From Bordetella ansorpii (GTDB lineage: Bacteria > Pseudomonadota > Gammaproteobacteria > Burkholderiales > Burkholderiaceae_B), in contig NZ_FKBS01000013.1 of NCBI RefSeq assembly GCF_900078315.1, positions 215,982 through 279,981 of the forward strand: a stretch of 64,000 bases of DNA, given 5' to 3'. Under the pieces are notes generated by a model. The model saw only the letters and a program-made list of their open reading frames with translations, was not told the origin of the DNA and did no database searches. This document shows positions 37,890-47,722 of the stretch, piece by piece. A program made the translations under genes and the position numbers. Every line of letters starts with the position of its first letter. Position 1 is the first letter of the stretch.

Positions 37890-39038
37890 TCAGTACCGCA
37901 CCTGGCTGGCGATGGCGTCCGCCAGGTCGGACACCGCCGTGGCGTAGAAGTAGCTGCGGTTGTACTGCGTCAGCGCGAAGAAATTCGGCGTGCCCGTGCG
38001 GTATTGCACGGTGCCGCGCGCTTCCTCCACCAGATCGACCACGCCCAGCGGCATGGACTGCCAACTGGCCGGCGCCGCGCCCGGGCCGAGCCTGGCGCCA
38101 GCCGCCTGCAGCCTGGCCCAGTCCTGCGTGGGTTCGAGCCCGCCCGTGGCCAGCCCGGACGGGTCGGCGGGCAGCACCACCGGCGCGAACACCGGCGCGC
38201 CCCGCTGCCAGCCGTGCCTGGCCAGGAAGCTGCCCACCGACAGGATGGCGTCGGCGCGGCTGTTGGCCAGGTCGATGTGGCCGTCGCCATCGCCGTCCAC
38301 GGCGTAGTTGCGGATGCTGCCCGGCATGAACTGCGGCATGCCGATGGCGCCGGCGAACGAGCCGCGCGTCTCCAGTTCGAGCTTGCCTTCCAGCACCAGC
38401 ACGATGAAGTCGCCCAACTGGTCGCGGAACAGCTGGATGCGCTCGGGCTTGGCGGGCTGCGGGTAGTCGAAGGCCAGGGTGGTCAGCGCGTCCATCACCC
38501 GGAAATTGCCCATGTTGCGCCCGTACAGGGTTTCGACGCCGATGATGGCGGCGATGATGGGGGCGGGCACGCCGTACTGCTGCGCCGCGCGGTTCAGCAG
38601 GTCCTGGTTTTCCTGGTAGAACTCGACGCCCCAGCGGATGCGCTTGGGCTCGACGAAGCGGCCGCGATAGGTGTTCCAGCTGCGCCAGATCTTCTTGCCC
38701 GGCGGGGCGGGGGCGATCAGGCGGGCCACCGTGGCGTTGTAGGTGGAGCCGTTCAGGCTGGCCGTGACGCGCTCCAGCGGCAGGCCGTTGCGGGCGGCCA
38801 GCTCGCGGGCGTAGGCCTCGACTTCGGGGCGCAACTGGCCCGTGGGCGTGGCGACGGAAGAGGGCTCCGGCGGCGGCGCCGTGGGGCCGATGCGCATGGC
38901 GCCGTTGGCCTGCGGCGTGGCCGGCTGCACGGCGGGCAGGGGCGCGGCGGATGCCGACGGAGCGGGGGGCTTGGATGCCGCGCAACCCGCCAGGGCCGCC
39001 AGCATGCCGAACTGCAGTACTCGCCTACAAATGAACAT
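37890..39038 (-). CDS. mltB: Lytic murein transglycosylase, MltB family lipoprotein
   Basis: A 382-residue lipoprotein with a lipobox at residues ~14-18 ('LAALAGCAAS'). A proline/alanine-rich linker follows, then an SLT_2 (MltB) catalytic domain. The catalytic glutamate is E169 in 'IIGVETLYGRNMG'. 'GAIGMPQFMPGS' and the EF-hand-like 'DGDGDGHIDL' are both typical of MltB/Slt35. It cuts glycan strands at the outer-membrane inner leaflet with anhydro-muramyl product formation. I start at ATG 39038, which gives the lipoprotein signal; in-frame sequence upstream has no such signal. AGGAAG precedes this ATG. Confidence 0.92.
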   Translation of the reverse strand: MFICRRVLQFGMLAALAGCAASKPPAPSASAAPLPAVQPATPQANGAMRIGPTAPPPEPSSVATPTGQLRPEVEAYARELAARNGLPLERVTASLNGSTYNATVARLIAPAPPGKKIWRSWNTYRGRFVEPKRIRWGVEFYQENQDLLNRAAQQYGVPAPIIAAIIGVETLYGRNMGNFRVMDALTTLAFDYPQPAKPERIQLFRDQLGDFIVLVLEGKLELETRGSFAGAIGMPQFMPGSIRNYAVDGDGDGHIDLANSRADAILSVGSFLARHGWQRGAPVFAPVVLPADPSGLATGGLEPTQDWARLQAAGARLGPGAAPASWQSMPLGVVDLVEEARGTVQYRTGTPNFFALTQYNRSYFYATAVSDLADAIASQVRY

Positions 39039-39126
39039 GATCTTCCTGTTGAGGGGCGGCAGCGGCTGGATGCCGGACCTGCCGCCCGATGCGCCGTGCA
39101 TGCGGCGCGTGGGAATGGTGCGCGAT

Positions 39127-39564
39127 TCAGGCCGGTTCGTCGAGTCCCGCGCTGACGGCCGCACGCAACCGGGCAATGGATTCCAGCCAGGTCTCGTCGC
39201 CGCTTTCTTCCCAGAGATCGGCCAGCTCCGACGTGCCGGGCTCGATGATGGCGTCAAGGACCTGCACCGCCTTGGCCTGCAATGCCTTCACGGGCTGCCC
39301 CTTCAGCGCGACCAGCCAGGCGACGATGGCGTCGGGATACTCCTCGGCGGGCATGGTGCCTCTGCCCAGCGAGGCGGCGATCACCTCGGCGGCCGCCACC
39401 GCGAACTGGGCGTCGCCCGCATCGATGTCCCCATCGTCGTCCGGATCGGCCAGGACCGCGTCCAGGGTGTCTTCCAGATAGGCCAGATGACCCTCGCCGA
39501 CGATACCGGTTACCCAGTCGTGCGCGGCATCGTTTCCAAACGGTTGATGTGACCAGGTACCCAT
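39127..39564 (-). CDS. DUF4259-type protein
   Basis: A 145-residue acidic cytoplasmic protein that opens 'MGTWSHQPFGNDAAHDWV', the characteristic start of DUF4259 domains. The rest is alanine-rich helix with a 'DPDDDGDIDAGDAQ' acidic stretch (residues ~41-54). No catalytic motif is evident and no function is established. It lies behind mltB in the same orientation, separated by about 90 bases, and divergently from the deacetylase-like gene. Confidence 0.8.
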   Translation of the reverse strand: MGTWSHQPFGNDAAHDWVTGIVGEGHLAYLEDTLDAVLADPDDDGDIDAGDAQFAVAAAEVIAASLGRGTMPAEEYPDAIVAWLVALKGQPVKALQAKAVQVLDAIIEPGTSELADLWEESGDETWLESIARLRAAVSAGLDEPA

Positions 39565-39799
39565 GGCGGCTCCTTACGGGACGGGGGCGGTTCGGCAAAG
39601 CGGGCGTCGTCGGCGCGTCGGGTGGCTATACTGGGGCCGGGCGGACCGTGACGGAGCCGCCGAAGGCGCCGCGCATTCCTGCGCGTCCGGCACGGGCCAG
39701 GACGCCCCCGTGCCGCGGACCTTCACTGAACAACAAAGCAAGAGCACCCGGTTCCAGGCGGCACGACATGCGCGTGCGGCCTGCAAGGAAACCACTTAC

Positions 39800-40729
39800 G
39801 TGACGTACGAGACACTGTATCTTACCCACCCCTCATGCCGCCTGCATGAGATGGGAAGCTGGCATCCGGAATGCCCCGAGCGGCTGGACGCGATCTCCGA
39901 CCAGTTGCTGGCCAGCGGCGTGATGCCCTACCTGAATGAGCGCCAGGCGCCCGAGGCCGCGCGCGCCGACGTGCTGCGCGTGCACCCCGAGTCCTACCTC
40001 GAGATGCTGCGCGAGAAGCTGCCCACCGAGGGCTACACGCCCATCGATCCCGACACGCTGATGAACCCGCACACGCTGGAGGCCGCGCTGCACGCCGCGG
40101 GCGCCGCGGTGGCCGCGGTCGACGCGGTGCTGGCGGGCGAGGCGTCCACGGCCTTCTGCGCGGTGCGCCCGCCCGGCCATCATGCGTGCCCCTCGCAGGC
40201 CATGGGCTTCTGCTTCCTGAACAACGTGGCCATCGCCGCGGCGCACGCCATGGCCGTGCACGGCATCCAGCGGCTGGCCATCGTCGATTTCGACGTGCAT
40301 CACGGCAACGGCACCGAAGCCGTCTTCGCCGGCGACGAGCGCGTGCTGATGTGCAGCTTCTTCCAGCATCCGTTCTTCCCGAACAGCGGTACGGCCGATC
40401 CCGCTTCCAACATGCTGAACGTGCCGCTGGCCGCCTACAGCACGGGCACCGCGGTGCGCAACGTCGTCACCGACCAGTGGCTGCCGCGCCTGGCGGCGCA
40501 CAGGCCCGAACTGATCCTGATCTCGGCCGGCTTCGACGCCCACCGCGAGGACGACATGGCGCAGATGGGCCTGGTCGAGGCGGATTACACCTGGGTCACC
40601 GAACGCCTGGTGGAAGTGGCGGACCGCCATGCGCAAGGGCGCATCGTCAGCACGCTGGAGGGCGGCTACAACCTGTCTGCCCTTGGCCGCAGTGTGGTTG
40701 CCCATATACGCGCGTTGGCAAAGTTGTAG
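39800..40729 (+). CDS. Histone deacetylase-like amidohydrolase
   Basis: A 309-residue member of the arginase/deacetylase superfamily (class II HDAC-like, AcuC/acetylpolyamine hydrolase type). Visible are '[11 protein letters not shown]', 'RPPGHHA' with the catalytic histidine pair, zinc ligands in '[16 protein letters not shown]' and '[11 protein letters not shown]', and '[11 protein letters not shown]' at the C-terminus. It probably removes acetyl or similar acyl groups from lysine or polyamine substrates in the cytoplasm. The start is GTG 39800 with AAGGA about ten bases upstream; in-frame sequence further upstream is not convincing. It immediately precedes etfBA. Confidence 0.9.
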   Translation: MTYETLYLTHPSCRLHEMGSWHPECPERLDAISDQLLASGVMPYLNERQAPEAARADVLRVHPESYLEMLREKLPTEGYTPIDPDTLMNPHTLEAALHAAGAAVAAVDAVLAGEASTAFCAVRPPGHHACPSQAMGFCFLNNVAIAAAHAMAVHGIQRLAIVDFDVHHGNGTEAVFAGDERVLMCSFFQHPFFPNSGTADPASNMLNVPLAAYSTGTAVRNVVTDQWLPRLAAHRPELILISAGFDAHREDDMAQMGLVEADYTWVTERLVEVADRHAQGRIVSTLEGGYNLSALGRSVVAHIRALAKL

Positions 40730-40794
40730 AATCAATTAATTGTGCACTGCAAGCTTGGCTCCGCCGGGCAATTACATATCTTGGAGGCTGTTGG

Positions 40795-41544
40795 ATGAAG
40801 GTGCTTGTTCCTGTCAAGCGCGTCGTTGACTACAACGTCAAGGTGCGTGTGAAGTCGGACCAAACGGGCGTGGACATCGCCAACGTGAAGATGTCGATGA
40901 ACCCGTTCGACGAAATCGCCGTTGAAGAAGCCACGCGCCTGAAGGAGAAAGGCGCTGCCGCGGAAGTGATCGCCGTGTCGTGCGGCGTGGCGCAGGCGCA
41001 GGAAACCCTGCGCACCGCGATGGCCATCGGCGCCGATCGCGGCATCCTGGTGCAGACCGACGTCGAACTCCAGCCGCTGGCCGTGGCCAAGCTGCTGAAG
41101 GCGGTGGTCGACAAGGAACAGCCTCAACTGGTCATCCTGGGCAAGCAGGCCATCGATGACGACGCCAACCAGACCGGCCAGATGCTGGCCGCGCTGCTGG
41201 ACTGGCCGCAGGCCACGTTCGCCAGCAAGGTCGAACTGGCCGATGGCAAGGTCACCGTCACCCGTGAAGTCGACGGCGGCCTGGAGACCATCGCCCTGAC
41301 GCTGCCCGCCATCGTCACCACCGACCTGCGCCTGAACGAGCCGCGTTACGTCACGCTGCCCAACATCATGAAGGCCAAGAAGAAGCCGCTGGACACCGTC
41401 ACGGCCCAGGACCTGGGCGTCGACCCGGCTCCGCGCCTGAAGACGCTGAAGGTCTCCGAGCCTCCTGGCCGCAAGGCCGGCATCAAGGTGGCCGACGTGG
41501 CCGCGCTGGTGGACAAGCTCAAGAACGAAGCGAAGGTGGTGTGA
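40795..41544 (+). CDS. etfB: Electron transfer flavoprotein beta subunit
   Basis: A 249-residue beta subunit opening '[19 protein letters not shown]'. It has the family block '[18 protein letters not shown]', AMP-binding '[17 protein letters not shown]' and the recognition-loop region '[20 protein letters not shown]' (joined signature of ETF-beta). With EtfA it takes electrons from acyl-CoA dehydrogenases and passes them to ETF-quinone oxidoreductase. GGAGG lies before the ATG. EtfA follows three bases later. Confidence 0.96.
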   Translation: MKVLVPVKRVVDYNVKVRVKSDQTGVDIANVKMSMNPFDEIAVEEATRLKEKGAAAEVIAVSCGVAQAQETLRTAMAIGADRGILVQTDVELQPLAVAKLLKAVVDKEQPQLVILGKQAIDDDANQTGQMLAALLDWPQATFASKVELADGKVTVTREVDGGLETIALTLPAIVTTDLRLNEPRYVTLPNIMKAKKKPLDTVTAQDLGVDPAPRLKTLKVSEPPGRKAGIKVADVAALVDKLKNEAKVV

Positions 41545-41546
41545 AC

Positions 41547-42476
41547 ATGACGACCCTGGTAATTGCCGAACACGATAACGCCCAGCTCAAGGCGGCCACG
41601 CTGAACACCGTGGCCGCCGCCGCCAAGATCGGCGGCGACGTGCACGTGCTGGTGGCTGGCGCCAATGCAAAGGCGGTGGCCGACGCCGCCGCCAAGATCG
41701 CTGGCGTGTCCAAGGTGCTGCTGGCCGATGGCGCGCAACTGGCCGATGGCCTGGCCGAGAACGTCGCCGCGCAAGTGCTGGCCGTGGCCAGCTCGTACAG
41801 CCACCTCCTGTTCCCGGCCACCGCCGCGGGCAAGAACGTGGCGCCGCGCGTGGCCGCCAAGCTCGATGTGGCGCAGATCTCCGACATCATCTCGGTCGAG
41901 TCCGCCGACACCTTCCAGCGCCCGATCTACGCCGGTAACGCCATTGCCACCGTGCAGTCGGCCGACTCGGTCAAGGTCATCACCGTGCGCACCACCGCGT
42001 TCGACGCCGTGGCCGCCGAAGGCGGTTCCGCCGCCGTCGAGGCCGTGGATGCCGTCGCCGATTCCGGCAAGTCCTCGTTCGTGGGCCGCGAAGTCGCCAA
42101 GAGCGACCGCCCCGAGCTGGCTGGCGCACGCGTCGTCGTGTCCGGCGGCCGTGGCCTGGGCAGCGCCGAGAACTTCAAGATCCTCGATCCGCTGGCCGAC
42201 AAGCTGGGCGCCGCCCTGGGCGCCTCGCGCGCCGCCGTCGACGCGGGCTATGCCCCCAACGACTGGCAGGTCGGCCAGACCGGCAAGATCGTCGCGCCGC
42301 AGCTGTACGTGGCCGTCGGCATCTCCGGCGCCATCCAGCATCTGGCCGGCATGAAAGACTCCAAGGTCATCGTGGCCGTCAACAAGGACCCGGAAGCGCC
42401 GATCTTCGGCGTGGCCGACTACGGTCTGGTGGGCGACCTCTTCACCGTGGTGCCCGAGCTGACTTCGGCGCTGTAA
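41547..42476 (+). CDS. etfA: Electron transfer flavoprotein alpha subunit
   Basis: A 309-residue FAD-carrying subunit. The C-terminal FAD domain is clear: '[14 protein letters not shown]', '[20 protein letters not shown]' and '[16 protein letters not shown]'. The gene starts at ATG 41547, just after the etfB stop; an in-frame GTG at 41541 is less likely. A strong terminator follows at 42524. In related genomes an acyl-CoA dehydrogenase gene usually comes next; here it is displaced 5.2 kb downstream by a minus-strand block. Confidence 0.96.
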   Translation: MTTLVIAEHDNAQLKAATLNTVAAAAKIGGDVHVLVAGANAKAVADAAAKIAGVSKVLLADGAQLADGLAENVAAQVLAVASSYSHLLFPATAAGKNVAPRVAAKLDVAQISDIISVESADTFQRPIYAGNAIATVQSADSVKVITVRTTAFDAVAAEGGSAAVEAVDAVADSGKSSFVGREVAKSDRPELAGARVVVSGGRGLGSAENFKILDPLADKLGAALGASRAAVDAGYAPNDWQVGQTGKIVAPQLYVAVGISGAIQHLAGMKDSKVIVAVNKDPEAPIFGVADYGLVGDLFTVVPELTSAL

Positions 42477-42523
42477 GCCGCCTGCGCAGTCCGGCCATCG
42501 CGGCCGGCCCGCCTTTGTCATGC

Positions 42524-42557
42524 GAAACGCCCGTCCTGGCAACAGGACGGGCGTTTC
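42524..42557 (+). terminator. Intrinsic terminator after etfA
   Basis: A perfect 15-bp stem (GAAACGCCCGTCCTG and its complement) with a GCAA tetraloop, followed by a short CTTTCT tail. It ends the etfBA transcript. Confidence 0.9.
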
Positions 42558-42618
42558 CTTTCTGGCATTGGTTTCAAGCGGCAGCGTCTTGGTGGGCGTC
42601 GGCGAGCCGCGCCGCCGC

Positions 42619-43107
42619 TCAACCGCCGCTCAGGAACAGCTTGTCGCAGTAATCGCCCAGCAGGTCATAGGACACGATGGTCTTGTTGGCATCCGTGGTG
42701 AACAACATGCGGCAGACTTCGCCTTCCTGGGCGTAATAACCGGTCGGCGCCGTATTTTGCTGATAGATCGGAATGGCAGCCTGGCCGCCGCCGGCCGGCA
42801 GCACCGTGACCAGCGTGCTTCCCGTCGACGCCGTGCCTGTCTGCACGAAGCGCTGGTGCTGGGTGGAGCCGTAGCGGCTCCAGGTGTGCATATAGCGGGG
42901 ATTCTGCGGGGTGCCGATGTTGGGGTAGGTGGCCGACCCCCCCTGGTGATCCTCGGGACCGAACTGCCGGGTGACCTCGGCGAGGTTCTGGCCGACCATG
43001 CTGCTGGCATAGCGGTCCATCTTGTTGGCGGGCGGGTGGTAGACGCAACCGCTCAGCAGGACGAAACCCAGGGCGGTGGAACAAGCGGGCAGGGTACGGC
43101 GAATCAT
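42619..43107 (-). CDS. Small outer-membrane-type lipoprotein
   Basis: A 162-residue lipoprotein: the signal peptide ends in lipobox 'LLSGCVYHPP' with the lipidated cysteine at residue 21. 'SSMVGQNLAEVTRQFGPED' recalls the SmpA/OmlA-like 'G-s-eVi-lGkP' repeat, a fold that often modulates outer-membrane assembly, but the match is loose. Two further cysteines (near 131 and 153) may pair. It stands alone in its orientation between etfA and the iron-uptake receptor. No function is established. Confidence 0.75.
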   Translation of the reverse strand: MIRRTLPACSTALGFVLLSGCVYHPPANKMDRYASSMVGQNLAEVTRQFGPEDHQGGSATYPNIGTPQNPRYMHTWSRYGSTQHQRFVQTGTASTGSTLVTVLPAGGGQAAIPIYQQNTAPTGYYAQEGEVCRMLFTTDANKTIVSYDLLGDYCDKLFLSGG

Positions 43108-43252
43108 GGCGCTTTTTCGTGAAGTCTCCGGAAGCGCGAATTCTATTTGCTGACCTGTCGAGACAGGAAATCGTCAGCGTAAGAGAATTTAACCGTGCGG
43201 GCTGGGCAACGTCCCGGAACGTACGCCCAGCCTCCCCGTGACCCCGGCCGCG

Positions 43253-45649
43253 TTACCAGCGGTACTTCACGCTGGCGATGACGGTGCGGCGCGAACCCAG
43301 GTAGCAGTAGCCCGCGTCGCAGGTCGTGTACTCGTGGTCGAACAGGTTGCGGGCGTTGACCTGCGTGCTCCAGCCCTTGAACTGCGAGCCCAGGTGCTCC
43401 AGGTCGTAGCTGATCTTGGCGTCGACCAATGTGTGCGGGTCGTTGCCGAAGGTGTTGGTGGCATCGCCCCAGCTGCTGCCGGTATAGCGCACGCCCAGGC
43501 CCAGGCCCAGGCCGGCCAGCGCCGTGTCGTGCTGGAACGCGTAGTCGCCCCATACCGAGAAGGTGTGGCGCGGCGTGCCCGACAGCGTGCGGCCCACGGT
43601 GCCCTCGTCACCGGATCGCGTCACGGCCGCCAGGTACGTATAGGCGCCGCGCAGCTTCAGGCCGCGCAGCAGTTCGTACGCGCCTTCCAGTTCGATGCCG
43701 CGCGAGCGGACCTTGCCCGTCTGCACCTGGAACAGCGGATCTTCCGGATCGGTGACCAGGCCGTTCTCCTGCGTCAACTGGAACAGCGAGGCGGCCACGT
43801 AGCCGTTCTGGCCGGCCGGCGAATACTTCACCCCCACTTCGATCTGCTTGGACGTGGTCGGCGTGAAGGCGCTGCCGTCCAGGCCCGCGCCCAGGTTGGG
43901 CGAGAACGAGGTGGCGTAGCTGGCGTACGGGGCCAGGCCGTTGTCGAACACGTAGGTCAGGCCCGCGCGGCCGGTGAACTTGCGGTCCTGCGCCTTTTCG
44001 GTGGAGGCGGCCAGCAGGTCGTCGGTCTGGGTGGTGACCCAGTCGTGGCGGCCGGTCAGCGTGGCGATCCAGCGGTCGAACTTGGCCTGCTCCTGCAGGT
44101 ACACGCCGGTCTGGCGCTGCAGGCGGTTGTAGCGCGAGTACGTCGAGGCGGGGTCGCTGGTGGAGCCCAGCGGCTCCAGCGTGTCCGCATCCACGGGCGA
44201 GGCTTCGCCGAAGCCGATGCCGCCGTCCAGCTTCAACTGCGAATAGTCGACGCCCGCCAGCAGTTTGTGGCGCATGCCCGCCGCGGCGAAATCGGCCTGT
44301 AGCTGGTTGTCCACCACGAAGGAACGCAGCCGGTCGTGCACGTAGCCCGTGGAGCGGCTGATGGTCTGGGTGTCCTCGTCGGTTTCGCCCAGGTCGTTGT
44401 AGCGCACGTGCGTGTTGGCGGCGCCATAACGCAGGTTCTGCCGCACGGTGAACGTGTCGTTCAATTGGCGTTCGGCCTCGTAGCCGATGCGGTATTGCTC
44501 CTGGGTCTGGCCGTTGTAGTCGCCGATGCTGCCCAGGGCGTTCTGCTTCGAACCGGTCCACGCGTAGGCGGGCAGCGACGCGGGCGTCTTGGATCTCTGG
44601 TATTCGGCCAGCAGCGTGACGTGGGTGCGCGCGTCGGGCCGCCAGGTCAGGGCGGGGGCGATGGAGGTCATGCGGTCGGTGCCGCCGCCCAGCACGTTGG
44701 GCGAGCCGGCGTCGCGCACCACCCCGGTCAGGCGGTACAGCCACTGGCCGCTTTCGTCGGCGCGGCCGCCGATGTCGAACTGGCCCTGCTTGCGCTGGTA
44801 GTTGCCGGTCTGCAGCTCGACTTCGCCGAAGGGTTCGTCCACCGGGCGCTTCGAGGTGACGTTGACCACGCCACCGGGCGAACCCAGGCCGTACAGCGCC
44901 GAGCTGGGGCCGCGCAGCACCGTGACGTCTTCCACGCCATAGGGTTCGATCTTGAACACCGACATGCTGGCGCCGGGCAGGCGCAGGCCGTCGCGGTAGA
45001 TGCCGTTGTAGGTGACGTCGAAGCCGCGCAGGCTGAAGGCGTCGAAGCGCGGGTCGAAGCCGCTTTGCTCGGTGCGCACGCCGGGGGTGTAGGCGATGGC
45101 CTCGGTCAGGGATTGCACCTTGCGGTCCGTCAGCTCCTGGCGTGTGGTGACGGTGACCGACTGCGGCGTCTCGAGCAGCGCGGTGTCGGTCTTGGTGCCG
45201 GTGCTGCTGCGCTGGGCCACATAGCCGTCGGCCTGTGCCGTGTCCGCGCTGCCCAGCGTCGTGACGGTCGCCAGGGTCGGCACGGCCTGCTGGCTGGCGG
45301 CCGGCGCGGGCCGCAGCACGTAGCCCGAGCCGGTGCGGGCGGCGGCATAACCCGTGCCGCGCAGCAGACGGTCGAAGCCTTCCTGCACCGCGTAGCTGCC
45401 CTTCAGGCCGGTGGTGTTCAGGCCGCGCAATCGGCTGGCGTCCATGACGATGGACACGCCGGACTGTTGCGCATAGCGGTTCAGGGCCGGCGCCAGGGGG
45501 CCTGCCGGGATGTCGTACTGCACGGCGAGGGCCTGGGCCTGGGCGCTGGTGACGGCGGCGGGGCTCAGGGCGAGCGCGGCGGTGGCGAAGGCGGCGCGCA
45601 ATGCCAGGACGGTCGGCGAGAGGCGGCGGTGGGACGGCAGGGAGGGCAT
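43253..45649 (-). CDS. TonB-dependent siderophore receptor with signalling domain (FecA type)
   Basis: A 798-residue outer-membrane receptor. A signal peptide (about 1-40, 'TSAQAQA') is followed by an STN signalling domain (about 42-110, 'YDIPAGPLAPALNRYAQQSG'), which contacts a FecR-type anti-sigma factor. The TonB/plug region has 'ETPQSVTVTTRQELTDRKV' and 'VLRGPSSALYGLGSPGGVVN'. A 22-strand barrel ends with 'RRTVIASVKYRW', the terminal aromatic needed for outer-membrane insertion. It imports a ferric siderophore, and the plug signature is of the catecholate/hydroxamate FhuE/FpvA type. I start at ATG 45649 (GAGGA upstream). It is the third gene of a sigma/anti-sigma/receptor cassette. Confidence 0.93.
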   Translation of the reverse strand: MPSLPSHRRLSPTVLALRAAFATAALALSPAAVTSAQAQALAVQYDIPAGPLAPALNRYAQQSGVSIVMDASRLRGLNTTGLKGSYAVQEGFDRLLRGTGYAAARTGSGYVLRPAPAASQQAVPTLATVTTLGSADTAQADGYVAQRSSTGTKTDTALLETPQSVTVTTRQELTDRKVQSLTEAIAYTPGVRTEQSGFDPRFDAFSLRGFDVTYNGIYRDGLRLPGASMSVFKIEPYGVEDVTVLRGPSSALYGLGSPGGVVNVTSKRPVDEPFGEVELQTGNYQRKQGQFDIGGRADESGQWLYRLTGVVRDAGSPNVLGGGTDRMTSIAPALTWRPDARTHVTLLAEYQRSKTPASLPAYAWTGSKQNALGSIGDYNGQTQEQYRIGYEAERQLNDTFTVRQNLRYGAANTHVRYNDLGETDEDTQTISRSTGYVHDRLRSFVVDNQLQADFAAAGMRHKLLAGVDYSQLKLDGGIGFGEASPVDADTLEPLGSTSDPASTYSRYNRLQRQTGVYLQEQAKFDRWIATLTGRHDWVTTQTDDLLAASTEKAQDRKFTGRAGLTYVFDNGLAPYASYATSFSPNLGAGLDGSAFTPTTSKQIEVGVKYSPAGQNGYVAASLFQLTQENGLVTDPEDPLFQVQTGKVRSRGIELEGAYELLRGLKLRGAYTYLAAVTRSGDEGTVGRTLSGTPRHTFSVWGDYAFQHDTALAGLGLGLGVRYTGSSWGDATNTFGNDPHTLVDAKISYDLEHLGSQFKGWSTQVNARNLFDHEYTTCDAGYCYLGSRRTVIASVKYRW

Positions 45650-45869
45650 GGAGCGTTTCCTCGTGAGTGTGGGTTTCCCACGCCTTGACGAACGAGAAAC
45701 GAAAAGTGGAACCGGAGGACGCAAGAAAATTGTTTCAGGCCGGCCAGCCACCAGGGGTTTGCAGCGCCATTGGCGGATGGCCGGCAGGCGGGTGGCGCCG
45801 TGCGGGGCGAGGTGGTGGCGCGAGTGCTTCGTGCCACGGGCTTGCCGTGGGACCGCCTGGCCGCATGGG

Positions 45870-46946
45870 TCAGCGCCCTTGTGCCGCGGGCACGTCCACC
45901 ACCACCAGATACGGGGTGTAGGTCCGCACGCGCAGCGCCGGGAAGCTGGCCTGCAGCAGGGCCAGCGCGCGGGCGTTGTCATCGCGCGGCAGTACGGCGC
46001 TGATGCGGATGTGCGCGATCTGCTGCCGGTCGTAGCGGATGAAGGCGCGGCTGTGCCGTGACAGTTCGTCCAGCACCCGGTCCAGGGGCTGGTCGTCGAC
46101 CACCAGTTGGTGTTTGTTCCAGGCCTGTTCCAGGCCGCCGGCGTCCACGGACCGCACCGGGCCGACGGAAGTGGCGGTGATGCGGACCTGCTGGCCGGCG
46201 TCGACCCGCACGCTGCCCTCGAGGGCGTTCCCCCGGACGGCGTCCCGCTGGGCGGCATCCCGCTGGGCGGCGCTTTGCACCGCCGTGCTGGACTCGATCA
46301 TGCTCAGGCGCGTGGCGCCGGCCTCTCGCTCGACCACGAAACGGGTGCCCAGCGCACGGATGCGGCCATGCGTGGTGTCGACGTAGAAGGGCCGCTGGGC
46401 GTCCTTGGCCACTTCCACCAGGACGTCGCCGCGCAGCAGCTCGATCTCGCGTTGCTGGCCGCCGTAATGCAGGTTGATGGCGCTGTTGCCGTTCAGGGTG
46501 ATGCGGCTGCCGTCGGGCAGGGTGTGCGTCTGCCATTGGCCGCCGGACGTGCGGATGTCGGCCGTCAGGCAGGCGAAGGGCGCGGAGCCCAGCACGGTCC
46601 ATCCGAGCGTGCCCAGCGCCAGCGCCACGGCCAGGGCCGTGCCCAGCCGCCGGGTGCGCCGACGGCGCTGGCCGGTGTGCGTCAGCGCCGCGTCCAGCGC
46701 GGCGCGGGCGGGACGGGCATTGCCCGAGGCGGCGCCGCGCAGGTCCATCATCCGGCCGACCAGGGCTTCCATGTCGGCGGCCGCGGCGGCATGGCGGGGG
46801 TCGGACCGTTTCCAGTCCTCGAACTCGCGGCGTGCGCGTTCGCGCTCGGCCGCATCGTCGTCGGTCAGCAGCACGATCCAGTGCGCGGCCTGCTCGGCCA
46901 GCCGGTCGGCGGGCGCCAGCGCGCGGGGGGCCAGCGCGGCCGTCAT
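45870..46946 (-). CDS. fecR: FecR-type anti-sigma factor / sigma regulator
   Basis: A 358-residue inner-membrane regulator. An N-terminal cytoplasmic DUF4880-like segment has 'AHWIVLLTDDDAAERERARREFEDW'-type residues (about 20-44). A single TM helix follows near residues 100-120 ('LAVALALGTLGWTVL'), then a periplasmic FecR domain ('DGSRITLNGNSAINL', 'LRGDVLVEVAKD') and a C-terminal receptor-contacting domain. It relays the ligand-bound receptor signal to the ECF sigma factor. A four-base overlap with the sigma gene shows translational coupling. Between residues ~250 and 265 there is an alanine/arginine/aspartate micro-repeat (AAQRDAAQRDA), unusual for the family. Confidence 0.9.
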   Translation of the reverse strand: MTAALAPRALAPADRLAEQAAHWIVLLTDDDAAERERARREFEDWKRSDPRHAAAAADMEALVGRMMDLRGAASGNARPARAALDAALTHTGQRRRRTRRLGTALAVALALGTLGWTVLGSAPFACLTADIRTSGGQWQTHTLPDGSRITLNGNSAINLHYGGQQREIELLRGDVLVEVAKDAQRPFYVDTTHGRIRALGTRFVVEREAGATRLSMIESSTAVQSAAQRDAAQRDAVRGNALEGSVRVDAGQQVRITATSVGPVRSVDAGGLEQAWNKHQLVVDDQPLDRVLDELSRHSRAFIRYDRQQIAHIRISAVLPRDDNARALALLQASFPALRVRTYTPYLVVVDVPAAQGR

Positions 46947-47509
46947 GCGGCGTGCTCGCCCAGCGCCGGGCACAGGGCGCGGCATTGCAGCAGCACTTGC
47001 ACCAGGTACTTCTGCACCATGCGTTTGGACACGCCCAGGCCGGCGGCGATGTCCGCGTGTGTCTGGCCGTCCAGGTAGTGCCGCAGGAAGGCCTCGCGCA
47101 TGCGGGGGGCCACCGTATCCAGCGCCGCGCCGATCTGCTCCAGCGCCTGCACGGCCATCAGGATCTCGTCCGGCGAGGGATGGCAGGGCAGGGTCTCGGC
47201 CACCAGGGCCAGTTCCGCCAGATAGGCCTGCTCGATGGCGTGGCGGCGGGCGCGGTCGACCAGCAGCCACTTGGCGGTGGAGGTGAGATAGGCGCGTGGT
47301 TCGCGGATGCCCAGCAGCGCGTCGCGCGAGGCCATGATGCGTACGAAGGTGTCCTGCGCCAGGTCGGCGGCATGATGCGCGTCGCCCAGCTTGTGGCGCA
47401 GCCAGCGCTGCAGCCAGCCGTGATGGTCGGCATACAGCGTTTCGACCTGCTGGGGATAGGAAAGCGGGTTGGAGGCCACGGAGATCTTTCTGGTGTCCGC
47501 GGCGTACAT
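46943..47509 (-). CDS. fecI: FecI-type ECF sigma factor
   Basis: A 188-residue ECF sigma factor. Region 2 ('ADLAQDTFVRIMASRDAL', residues ~48-65) and region 4 ('MREAFLRHYLDGQTHADIAAGLGVSKRMVQKYL' in pieces, residues ~135-167) are both evident. It directs transcription of the receptor gene once released or activated by FecR. Order and orientation fecI-fecR-receptor and the fecI/fecR overlap match standard cell-surface signalling systems. A Fur-box-like palindrome lies 19 bases before its start. Confidence 0.92.
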   Translation of the reverse strand: MYAADTRKISVASNPLSYPQQVETLYADHHGWLQRWLRHKLGDAHHAADLAQDTFVRIMASRDALLGIREPRAYLTSTAKWLLVDRARRHAIEQAYLAELALVAETLPCHPSPDEILMAVQALEQIGAALDTVAPRMREAFLRHYLDGQTHADIAAGLGVSKRMVQKYLVQVLLQCRALCPALGEHAA

Positions 47510-47527
47510 GCCCGGGCAGTGATGAGG

Positions 47528-47544
47528 ATGGGAACTATTTTCAT
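47528..47544 (-). promoter_or_regulatory. Candidate Fur box upstream of fecI
   Basis: On the minus strand ATGAAAAT-A-GTTCCCAT is a partly symmetric 17-mer resembling the GATAATGATAATCATTATC Fur operator type, at the distance expected for a fecI promoter. Iron repression of fecI is standard in such cassettes, but the match is imperfect. Confidence 0.5.
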
Positions 47545-47722
47545 TCTAGAGGATGCCGATCCCGGCTGGCAAGACGCCGCCGCCGGGCCGCGATTACTGT
47601 GGAATTTGCGGGTAGCATTGGATCTGGAGTCATCCCTGAATAATGGCGCGGCGGGCGGGTTCGCCGGGCGGCATCGGCCGCCGTACGAACCTCCGACGGC
47701 GCAACCGCAAATGGAGACGAGC

